A stretch of DNA of 64,000 nt. It comes from Lachnospiraceae bacterium UBA7196 (GTDB lineage Bacteria > Bacillota > Clostridia > Lachnospirales > Lachnospiraceae). Positions 52,186 to 59,066 of this stretch are shown here, piece after piece. Numbering within the stretch: position 1 is the stretch's first letter; every line of letters begins with the position of its first letter. Below the pieces are notes generated by a model. The model did no database searches. It was given only the letters and a program-made list of their open reading frames with translations, and was not told where the DNA came from. The position numbers and the translations under genes were made by a program. The stretch lies in the NCBI GenBank assembly GCA_002490835.1, contig DKUU01000006.1:62001-126000 (forward strand), given 5' to 3'.

Positions 52186-52214
52186 ATTATAAAAAAAACG
52201 GGGTACAGATACAA
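52186..52214 (-). promoter_or_regulatory. Promoter of pta-ackA
   Basis: Minus strand -35 TTGTAT (52209-52214), 17-base spacer, -10 TATAAT (52186-52191). The ~55-base leader contains a small hairpin (GTCGGG-CAAA-CCCGGAC, near 52158-52176). No equally clear promoter was seen for the divergent tmcAL. Confidence 0.75.
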
Positions 52215-52327
52215 GGGATTTTCACTCCTTTTTTAGAAAAAAAGCAATACAAATCCGCCGTCTTATGATACACTGTAAATAACAGGATTTTCTTTCTATC
52301 AGTCGATGGGTAAAGGTAGGGACAAGC

Positions 52328-53575
52328 ATGAAAACGGTCGGAATCATCTCGGAATACAATCCATTTCACAACGGACATGCCTATCATATCCGCAAGGCAA
52401 AGGAGCTGACGGGCGCAGATTTTTGCGTGGCCGTCATGAGCGGCGACTTTGTGCAGCGCGGTACCCCCGCCCTGATGGATAAGTATCTGCGCACCGCCTG
52501 TGCGTTGGCAAACGGCGTGGATCTGGTGCTGGAACTGCCCGCCTGCTATGCGGTCAGCAGCGCCGAATATTTTGCAGACGGCGCCGTCACGCTCCTCGAG
52601 CGGCTGGGAGTCGTCGATGCCCTCTGCTTTGGCAGCGAAAGCGGCGACGTAGACGTCCTTATGCAGTTTGCAGAGGAACTCCTGAACGAATCCCCTGCTT
52701 TCAAGCGGGAATTAAACCATCAGCTCCGTCTGGGATATTCCTATCCGCAGGCCAGAAACTTCGCCTTAGAGACTTCCGCCCCGCACCTGACGGCTTACAT
52801 AGACGTGCTTACCACGCCCAATAATATTCTGGGCATCGAATACTGCAAGGCCATCCTTGCAAGAGAAAGCAAGATCACGCCCTGCACCATAAAGCGGGCC
52901 GGCGCTTCCTACCATGATAACAGTCTGGAGAGCAACCTGTGTTCAGCGCAGGCCATCCGGGAATCTCTGCGGCATTCCAAGGTTCCTCAATCCGTAGTCA
53001 GGCAGGTTCCTGCCGCTGCGAGAGAGATTGCGGAACCGGCATATTTAAAAACTTACCCGATTTTTGCGGACGACATTTCCCAACTGGTACATTACAGCCT
53101 GTTATCCAAAGAGGCAGCCGGTTTCACCGACTATCCCGATATCGACAAGGAACTCTCGGACCGCATCCGCAACCAACTGCCGAAGTACCATGATTTTAAT
53201 TCTTTCTGCGAACTTTTAAAATCGAAAAACCGCACCTATGTCCGCATCTCTCGCAGCCTGATACACATCCTGCTCGACATCAGGAAGAAAGACTTTGACC
53301 GCTGCCGGAAGGAAGGCCCGGTCTTCTATGCCCGTATGCTCGGCTTTCGCGAGAGCGCTGCCCCCCTGCTCTCCGCTATCAAGGAAAAGGCACAGATTCC
53401 GCTCCTATCCAAACTTGCGGACGCAGAAAAACAGCTTGCGCCGGCAGCCCTATCCATGCTGGAAAAGGATATCTACGCAAGCCATGTTTATCAGAGTATC
53501 GTGCGCCACAGATTTCCCGATACCGATCCCTTCCCGGACATCTGTGAACAAAAAATGCCAATCATTAAGATGTGA
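52328..53575 (+). CDS. tmcAL: tRNA(Met) cytidine acetate ligase TmcAL
   Basis: 415 residues, YlbM family. The nucleotidyltransferase-like HxGH motif is in SEYNPFHNGHAYHIRKA; also MSGDFVQRGTPALMDKYLR and TPNNILGIEYCKAI. The B. subtilis enzyme activates acetate with ATP to make N4-acetylcytidine at the wobble position of elongator tRNA(Met). It is divergent from pta-ackA, which makes acetate. Its stop is 3 bases from the end of the convergent cls gene. Confidence 0.93.
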   Translation: MKTVGIISEYNPFHNGHAYHIRKAKELTGADFCVAVMSGDFVQRGTPALMDKYLRTACALANGVDLVLELPACYAVSSAEYFADGAVTLLERLGVVDALCFGSESGDVDVLMQFAEELLNESPAFKRELNHQLRLGYSYPQARNFALETSAPHLTAYIDVLTTPNNILGIEYCKAILARESKITPCTIKRAGASYHDNSLESNLCSAQAIRESLRHSKVPQSVVRQVPAAAREIAEPAYLKTYPIFADDISQLVHYSLLSKEAAGFTDYPDIDKELSDRIRNQLPKYHDFNSFCELLKSKNRTYVRISRSLIHILLDIRKKDFDRCRKEGPVFYARMLGFRESAAPLLSAIKEKAQIPLLSKLADAEKQLAPAALSMLEKDIYASHVYQSIVRHRFPDTDPFPDICEQKMPIIKM

Positions 53576-53577
53576 TC

Positions 53578-55110
53578 TTACATAAGGGGCGAAAGCAGCT
53601 TTAGGAGCGGTCCGATGATATTACTCTTGACAAATTTCCGACTGCACCACTCCATCGTGATCTCCTCGCAGAGCGCAAAGGTATTTTCCATATCTTCTTT
53701 CAGCTCCTTCACGGCCTGCGCCCGGTAGAGATTTACCCCGCATTCAAAGTGATGGTAAAAGCTTCTGTAATCAAAATTGATCGTACCGACTGTCGCCGAC
53801 TCGTCATCCGAGAGTACGCATTTGGCATGGATGAATCCCGGCTTATACTGAAAGATCCTCACACCGGCCCCGATCAGGTTTTGATAATTGGACTGGGTCA
53901 GCCAGTAAACAAATTTCTTATCCGGCACGCCCGGCGTCACGATGCGCACATCCACACCCCGCTTCGCCGCCAGCTTGAGAGCCGTGATCATTTCGTTATC
54001 CGTGACCAGATAAGGCGTATAGATCCAGACATAACGCTTCGCGGAACCGATCATATTCAGGTAAACATTCTCCCCCAGCGTCTCGTCGTCAAAAGGCGTA
54101 TCCATATACGGCTGCACAAAGCCTTCCGCTTCTGGTAGCTCTCCATGCGAAAATTCATATCTGTTATAATCTTCTTCCGTATAACGGGACATGTTCCACA
54201 TCTGTAAGAACATAACCGTGAAATTGCTTACGGCATTTCCCTCAATGCGAATGCCCGTGTCCTTCCAGTGATCCCCGTAAGGATGTTCAAAATTGACATA
54301 TTCGTCCGACAGATTGATTCCGCCCGTGTAAGCCACCCTGCCGTCGATCACCACGATCTTTCTGTGATCCCTGTTATTCAGTACCAGCGACAGGAAGGGC
54401 ACCAGCCTGTTGAACGCCACACACTTGATCCCCTTCTTTTCAATGATCCTGTCATATTTTTTAGGTAAAAGAAACGCGCAGCCGATATCGTCGTAGATCA
54501 GTCTGACCTCCACCCCGGCCGCTGCCTTGCGTTCCAGAATATCCAGAACCGCGTTCCACATCTTTCCCTCTTTGATGATAAAAAACTCCAGAAAGATGAA
54601 CCGCTCAGCTTTCTCCAAATCCTTAAGCAGGCTCTCCCACCAGGGCCGTCCGTCCGCAAAATAAGCGGAAGCGGTCTGATCCCACACCGGCGTCGCCGCA
54701 TACTTGTAAATATAGGCGCTTTGATTGGCTGCCGCCAAATCTTCCTTTTTCAGCTCGTCCAAGATCCTGTTTTCCTGAAGCAGGCTTTTTCTGACCAGTA
54801 TATCCGTGCGTTCCATACTGTCCCGCAGCTTCCTCGGCACGATCACATGACCGAAAAAGAGATAAAGTACACCGCCGAACAGCGGAAACACCAGAATCGG
54901 CACCACCCACGCCAGCTTGACCGCCGGATTCGAAGGTTTCCATATGATGTAGATCACCGCCCAAATAGTGATAAAACGGAGCGCAAACGAAAACCACAGA
55001 TAATAACTTCCCCAGCGGGAGATCACTACCAGAAAAAATCCCACCTGCATCAAAACTAAAAGCGCTGTGATCACCACCCGATTGAGCGCGCGCTGTAAAA
55101 ACTTTCTCAT
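53578..55110 (-). CDS. cls: Cardiolipin synthase
   Basis: 510 residues. Two N-terminal membrane segments (VITALLVLMQVGFFLVVI, LAWVVPILVFPLFGGVLYLF) and two phospholipase-D HKD motifs: DHRKIVVIDGRVAYTGGIN and FIHAKCVLSDDESATVGTIN. Condenses two phosphatidylglycerols to cardiolipin. It overlaps the SufB-like gene by four bases (ATGA), so it is translationally coupled to an Fe-S gene, an unusual pairing. Confidence 0.96.
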   Translation of the reverse strand: MRKFLQRALNRVVITALLVLMQVGFFLVVISRWGSYYLWFSFALRFITIWAVIYIIWKPSNPAVKLAWVVPILVFPLFGGVLYLFFGHVIVPRKLRDSMERTDILVRKSLLQENRILDELKKEDLAAANQSAYIYKYAATPVWDQTASAYFADGRPWWESLLKDLEKAERFIFLEFFIIKEGKMWNAVLDILERKAAAGVEVRLIYDDIGCAFLLPKKYDRIIEKKGIKCVAFNRLVPFLSLVLNNRDHRKIVVIDGRVAYTGGINLSDEYVNFEHPYGDHWKDTGIRIEGNAVSNFTVMFLQMWNMSRYTEEDYNRYEFSHGELPEAEGFVQPYMDTPFDDETLGENVYLNMIGSAKRYVWIYTPYLVTDNEMITALKLAAKRGVDVRIVTPGVPDKKFVYWLTQSNYQNLIGAGVRIFQYKPGFIHAKCVLSDDESATVGTINFDYRSFYHHFECGVNLYRAQAVKELKEDMENTFALCEEITMEWCSRKFVKSNIIGPLLKLLSPLM

Positions 55111-56024
55111 TTCAAAAATCCCTTCACGATCTGCTCCTCGGCCTCTTTTTCAGTCAGGCCAAGCGTCATCAGCTTTATCAATTGTTCTCCCGCGATCTTT
55201 CCGATCGCCGCCTCATGGATCAGGTTCGCATCAATATGATTGGCCGTAAGCTCCGGAATCGCGCTGACACTGGCCTCGTCCATGATGATCGCGTCGCATT
55301 CGCTGTGCCCCTGACAGTTCGCATTGCCGCTTATACGGCTCCGGAACACCTGTCTGGACCGCTCTCTGGCCACCGAGCGGGATATCAGATTCACGCTCGA
55401 ATCGTCTCCCTCCATATCCACTGTAAAATCCGTCTCAGCAACCTGTTTCCCATGAGTCATAATCTTTTCTTTAATCGTCAAAGAAGCCCCCTCTTCGACG
55501 GTCGCCGTGGTCACGCGTCTGGTGGAATCGATACCCTTGATCTGTACCGTCTCCATCTCAAGTGACGCCCCTTTGGCAAGATGAATCTCCGTGGTGGGAT
55601 TCATAAGGCGCTCCCCGCTCCCGTCACCCGCGCCGTAATGCTTCTCCACATAGCGCACTTTCGCATTCTTGTCCACAAAAAACCGATGGATTCCGGAGTG
55701 AGCCGAGGTCTGATCACCGCTATTGTGGATACCACAACCCGCTATGATCGTGACATCACAGTCCTCCCCCACAAAAAAGTCGTTGTACACGCTCTCCTGT
55801 AAACCGCTCTGACTAAGAACCACGGGAATGTGCACGCTCTCTCCTCTGGTTCCGGGCTTGATCCTGATATCGATGCCCGCGCGGTCTTCTTTTGTTATGA
55901 TATCGATGTTGGCGGTGGTATTTCTTCCTGCCAGCGCACCGTTGGCACGGATATTGTATGCGCCCTCCGGAACCTCATGCAGGCCCGCCAACTGTTCTAA
56001 TAATTCCTGCTGTATTGCGTCCAT
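55107..56024 (-). CDS. SufB/SufD-like Fe-S scaffold component (short, SmsB-like)
   Basis: 305 residues, shorter than SufB or SufD (about 420-490). The beta-helix core of the family is visible: GCGIHNSGDQTSAHSGIHRF, KVRYVEKHYGAGDG, ECDAIIMDEASVSAIPELTA and the C-terminal LIHEAAIGKIAGEQLIKLMT. Together with the adjacent SufC it fits the minimal two-gene SmsCB (SUF-like minimal) system known from anaerobic archaea and Clostridia. No sufS/sufU is nearby. Confidence 0.85.
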   Translation of the reverse strand: MDAIQQELLEQLAGLHEVPEGAYNIRANGALAGRNTTANIDIITKEDRAGIDIRIKPGTRGESVHIPVVLSQSGLQESVYNDFFVGEDCDVTIIAGCGIHNSGDQTSAHSGIHRFFVDKNAKVRYVEKHYGAGDGSGERLMNPTTEIHLAKGASLEMETVQIKGIDSTRRVTTATVEEGASLTIKEKIMTHGKQVAETDFTVDMEGDDSSVNLISRSVARERSRQVFRSRISGNANCQGHSECDAIIMDEASVSAIPELTANHIDANLIHEAAIGKIAGEQLIKLMTLGLTEKEAEEQIVKGFLK

Positions 56025-56050
56025 GGTCTATTGTTTTACCTTTCGCGTTA

Positions 56051-56773
56051 TTAAAGTTTATCGGTCAAAGTCTTACACGGCTGCCCTGCTCCCAAAAGGT
56101 CGGGCATGATCTCTTCCCTGCTGCCTGTCTTCTCGATCCTGCCGTCTGCAAGAAGCACGATCTGATCCGCAATGTTCAAGATCCGCTCCTGATGGGAAAT
56201 GATGAGGATCGTACCCTGAATCTCCTCGTGCATCTTCTCAAAGACCCGGATCAAATTCTGAAAGCTCCACAGATCGATCCCCGCCTCCGGCTCGTCAAAG
56301 ATGGAGACCTTACTCTTTCTAGCCATCAGCATAGCGATCTCGATACGCTTTAACTCACCGCCTGACAGGCTGGCATTGATCTCGCGGTTTACATAATCTC
56401 TGGCACAGAGTCCCACCTCAGATAGCATCGAACAGACCTCCGACACCGCCGTCTCCCTTCCCGCCGCAATGGAAAGGATATCTTTCACCGTGATACCCTT
56501 AAAGCGCACCGGTTGTTGGAACGCAAAGCCGATCCCCAGTTTCGCCCGCTCCGTGATGGATTTTTCCGTGATGTCCACGCCGTCCAAAAGGATCCGGCCC
56601 TCTGTCGGTGTCAAAATACCCGCCACGATCTTGGCGAGCGTGGATTTTCCACTGCCGTTTGGTCCCGTGACTGCCACAAACTGATTCGTTAGCGTCAAGT
56701 TGATATTTCTCAATATTTCAATCTCTTTTCCGCCGTCATCGGCCTGAAACGAGATATTTTTAAGTTCCAGCAT
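56051..56773 (-). CDS. sufC: SufC-like ABC ATPase (Fe-S cluster assembly)
   Basis: 240 residues. Walker A VTGPNGSGKSTLAKIVAG, signature LSGGELKRIEIAMLMA, Walker B with the SufC hallmark VSIFDEPEAGIDLWSF, switch LIISHQERIL. Powers the SufB-like scaffold. The frame extends to 56830, but ATG 56773 has GGAGG directly ahead (GGAGGAAATA). A ~115-base leader separates it from its promoter. Confidence 0.92.
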   Translation of the reverse strand: MLELKNISFQADDGGKEIEILRNINLTLTNQFVAVTGPNGSGKSTLAKIVAGILTPTEGRILLDGVDITEKSITERAKLGIGFAFQQPVRFKGITVKDILSIAAGRETAVSEVCSMLSEVGLCARDYVNREINASLSGGELKRIEIAMLMARKSKVSIFDEPEAGIDLWSFQNLIRVFEKMHEEIQGTILIISHQERILNIADQIVLLADGRIEKTGSREEIMPDLLGAGQPCKTLTDKL

Positions 56774-56895
56774 TATTTCCTCCATTCCGAGATTCGCAGC
56801 GCGAAGCTCGCTGAGATAATCGCGAAGCAATTTTCTCTTTCTGACGCGTTTTTCTGCTGAGGAACTCCTTTTTCCCGAAAGTTCCTTAGTAGAGT

Positions 56896-56924
56896 ATCAT
56901 AGCATAAATATTGGGAAATGGCAA
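56896..56924 (-). promoter_or_regulatory. Promoter of the sufC-sufB-cls operon
   Basis: Minus strand -35 TTGCCA (56919-56924), 17-base spacer, -10 TATGAT (56896-56901). The transcribed leader (56774-56889) can form GGAACT/AGTTCC and CAGCG/CGCTG stems, so some RNA-level control is possible. Confidence 0.7.
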
Positions 56925-56970
56925 ATCTGAGTGTATGGGAAATTCAGGCCATGCTTCTTTGGGGTGTGCG

Positions 56971-56999
56971 TTGAAATGCGGGACGAAACACGGTATAAT
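56971..56999 (+). promoter_or_regulatory. Promoter upstream of the rmuC leader hairpin
   Basis: -35 TTGAAA (56971-56976), 17-base spacer, -10 TATAAT (56994-56999). Expected +1 near 57006, seven bases before the long inverted repeat, so the hairpin would be the 5' end of the transcript. Confidence 0.75.
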
Positions 57000-57012
57000 A
57001 ATTTGGAGATGA

Positions 57013-57194
57013 GGGCGAAACTCATTCGAGGATATGGAAATTGTAAAAATGATAAACCAACGCAGACGCGCTTTCGCTCCGTCGAACGTAATGGTACTAG
57101 GCTCGAAAGAACCTCGCCAAGTACCAACGTTCTCCAAGGGTCTGCTTATGGTTTATCATTTGCACAATTAATTCATGGTGTGATGAGTTTCGCC
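57013..57194 (+). repeat. Long imperfect inverted repeat / hairpin RNA upstream of rmuC
   Basis: GGCGAAACTCAT, then AATTGT, AAATGATAAACCA and GCAGAC on the left arm (57014-57067) reappear as reverse complement on the right (57139-57194). Pairing continues inside with GAACGTAATGGTAC (57084-57097) against GTACCAACGTTC (57121-57132), leaving a ~23-base apex with GGCTCGAAAGAACCTCGCC. No protein-coding frame with an RBS is seen in the 477-base gap 56774-57250. It could be a leader RNA of rmuC, an independent ncRNA, or a MITE-like insertion. Confidence 0.8.
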
Positions 57195-57250
57195 ATTTAC
57201 ACAATAAAGTACTATAAGTTTCGTTTTAGATAGAAAGGGGAACTAAAAGA

Positions 57251-58525
57251 ATGGGATTGTCAGAAATTTTGGGAATTGTAACGATTGCACTTCTGTTTGT
57301 AATCATTATATTGCAGATTACAGGACGCAGAAAATCAAATTTAGAGGAAATCACAACGTTGCTCAAGCGCAGCGCGAAGGAGCAGCGCGACGACGTGCAG
57401 GAGCAGATTGCGCACGGCGCGACGGAGCAGTTTGAGCGCTTCGGCATGATACAGAAAAGTATTCAGGGGACGCTGTCGGAAAACCGCAGGGAATTAAACC
57501 AGCAGCTACATACTTTCAGCGAACAGGTCGACAACCGGCTTTCATCCATCCAGCGGTCTAATGCGGAAAACAGTGAGAAATTAAACGCTACGCTGGAAAG
57601 CAAAATAAAGTCCCTTCAGGACAGCAATGAGAAGCGGCTGGAGCAGATTCAGGGCGTGGTGGATGAGAAATTACAAAAGACGCTGGAGACCCGCCTCACG
57701 CAGTCCTTTGAGCTGGTGAGCAAGCAGCTGGAAAGCGTCGGGCAGGGGCTTGGTGAGATGAAGGCGCTCGCCGCCGACGCGAAGTCCTTAAAGAATGCCC
57801 TCACCAATGTCAAGGAGCGCGGCACTTACGGAGAGGTCCGTCTGGAAATGCTGCTCTCCGATATTCTGGCTCCGAATCAGTATGAAACGAATGTGGAGAT
57901 CACGGACGGCAAGCGCGTCGAGTTTGCGATAAAGCTTCCCGGAAACGGCGATACGCCCTTACTTTTGCCGATCGACAGCAAATTTCCGATCGAGGATTAT
58001 AACCGCCTGATCGACGCGGAGGACAAGCAGGCGATAGACGAGGCGAGGCGTTCCCTGACCCTAAAGATCCGCGCTTTCGCCAAAGATATCCACGACAAAT
58101 ACATCGTACCGCCGAAAACGACCGATTTTGCGCTGATGTTTCTGCCCACGGAGGGCTTGTACGCAGAGGTCGTGCAAAACGCCGCCCTTTTTGAAGAACT
58201 GCGCGAAAAATATAAGGTCACGGCTGTGGGCGCGACGACGCTCTCCGCTTTTCTCTCCTCTTTGCAGATGGGCTTTAAGACCCTCGCCATCGAACAGCGT
58301 TCACAGGAAGTATGGGACACGCTGCGCGCGGTGAAGTCAGAATTTATCAAGTTTGGGGATATGCTTGACAAAGCGCAGAAGCAGATTCAAACGGCGGATA
58401 AGACCCTCTCCGATATCGTCGGCAGACGGACCAGAGCCATCAACCGCACGCTGCGCAGTGTAGAGGAACTGACGGAGACAGAGGCGCCTTCGCTGGCTGC
58501 TTTAGAAGAAGATGCTGAAGACTGA
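57251..58525 (+). CDS. rmuC: DNA recombination protein RmuC
   Basis: 424 residues. N-terminal membrane anchor (LSEILGIVTIALLFVIIILQ), a long coiled coil (~35-170), then the RmuC nuclease-like domain (GTYGEVRLEMLLSDILAPNQ, VEFAIKLPGNGD, LPIDSKFPIEDYNRLIDAED, FMLPTEGLYAEVV-like segment). RmuC limits inversions at short inverted repeats and has been linked to phage defence. RBS GAAAGGGG. The leader is about 245 bases and contains a long hairpin. Confidence 0.95.
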   Translation: MGLSEILGIVTIALLFVIIILQITGRRKSNLEEITTLLKRSAKEQRDDVQEQIAHGATEQFERFGMIQKSIQGTLSENRRELNQQLHTFSEQVDNRLSSIQRSNAENSEKLNATLESKIKSLQDSNEKRLEQIQGVVDEKLQKTLETRLTQSFELVSKQLESVGQGLGEMKALAADAKSLKNALTNVKERGTYGEVRLEMLLSDILAPNQYETNVEITDGKRVEFAIKLPGNGDTPLLLPIDSKFPIEDYNRLIDAEDKQAIDEARRSLTLKIRAFAKDIHDKYIVPPKTTDFALMFLPTEGLYAEVVQNAALFEELREKYKVTAVGATTLSAFLSSLQMGFKTLAIEQRSQEVWDTLRAVKSEFIKFGDMLDKAQKQIQTADKTLSDIVGRRTRAINRTLRSVEELTETEAPSLAALEEDAED

Positions 58526-58544
58526 CTGCACTTACACATGAACA

Positions 58545-58571
58545 GGCTCGAAATGCTTTGCATTTCGAGCC
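58545..58571. terminator. Bidirectional terminator between rmuC and the HPr-like gene
   Basis: Perfect 12-bp stem GGCTCGAAATGC/GCATTTCGAGCC with a TTT loop; the following GTTTACATC is a weak T-tract. Sits between convergent stops. Confidence 0.7.
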
Positions 58572-58578
58572 GTTTACA

Positions 58579-58827
58579 TCAGTTGCTTTCTTTGGAAACA
58601 ATGTAGGGTGCGATCGCCGCCTCCACCTCGGAAATCTGTGCATTGGTCTCTAAAATCCGAAATTCGATCTTTCTGGACAGATCCATGGAAAAGATTCCCA
58701 TGATAGACTTCGCATCCACCACATATCTGCCCGTGGCGATATCAAAGTAGCCGTCAAACTTCTCGATCGCGCTGACAAAGCCCTTCACCCTGTCAATCGA
58801 ATTCAAATCCAGCTCGTAGGTTTTCAT
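58579..58827 (-). CDS. HPr-like protein lacking the phosphorylated histidine
   Basis: 82 residues with the HPr fold pattern (VKGFVSAIEKFDGYFDIATG, AKSIMGIFSMDLSRKIEFRI). The HPr HARP motif around His15 is missing; the region reads DRVKGFVSAIEKF. The KSIMGIFS segment that holds the regulatory Ser46 in HPr is kept. It cannot act as a PTS phosphocarrier; a Crh-like regulatory role is possible. The frame opens at a GTG, but ATG 58827 follows GGAGG by seven bases. Common in Lachnospiraceae by recollection. Confidence 0.8.
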   Translation of the reverse strand: MKTYELDLNSIDRVKGFVSAIEKFDGYFDIATGRYVVDAKSIMGIFSMDLSRKIEFRILETNAQISEVEAAIAPYIVSKESN

Positions 58828-58924
58828 ATTCACACCTCCTCTTTATGTAAGACAATCGGTTTCAAGCAACTCGGTATGAATTTCGCCTCAGCCTTCACGC
58901 GGCCGATACAAATTCTTCTGGTAT

Positions 58925-59001
58925 TATTCTATTGTATTTTGAAGTATTTGTACAGGGGATTTTTATTCTATTGTATTTTTAAGTATTTGTACAGGGGATT
59001 T
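58925..59001 (+). repeat. Tandem pair of 38-bp direct repeats upstream of the SulP gene
   Basis: 58925-58962 and 58964-59001 are identical except for one base (G or T after TTGTATTTT). Each starts TATTCTATTGTATTTT and ends TTTGTACAGGGGATTT. They could be repeated regulator sites or a duplicated promoter. Confidence 0.85.
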
Positions 59002-59014
59002 ATATATATATTAT
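58987..59014 (+). promoter_or_regulatory. Promoter of the SulP gene
   Basis: -35 TTGTAC (58987-58992, inside the second repeat), 16-base spacer, -10 TATTAT (59009-59014). The following region is almost pure AT, with a second possible -10 (TATACT near 59026). The first repeat carries the same -35 with TTGTAT 17 bases on. Confidence 0.5.
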
Positions 59015-59066
59015 ATATAATATGATATACTAGACACATCAAACAGAAAGGTACTCCTGCGTATTT

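Noticed and set aside
56886..57137. Minus-strand frames of 76 and 83 codons overlapping the rmuC leader hairpin
   Set aside because: They run through the inverted repeat and the sufC promoter, with no RBS or domain; better explained as structured RNA/repeat.
57013..57194. Invertible promoter (inverton) flanked by inverted repeats
   Set aside because: The arms are long and imperfect and the centre is itself base-paired, with the promoter outside the repeat and no invertase gene nearby.
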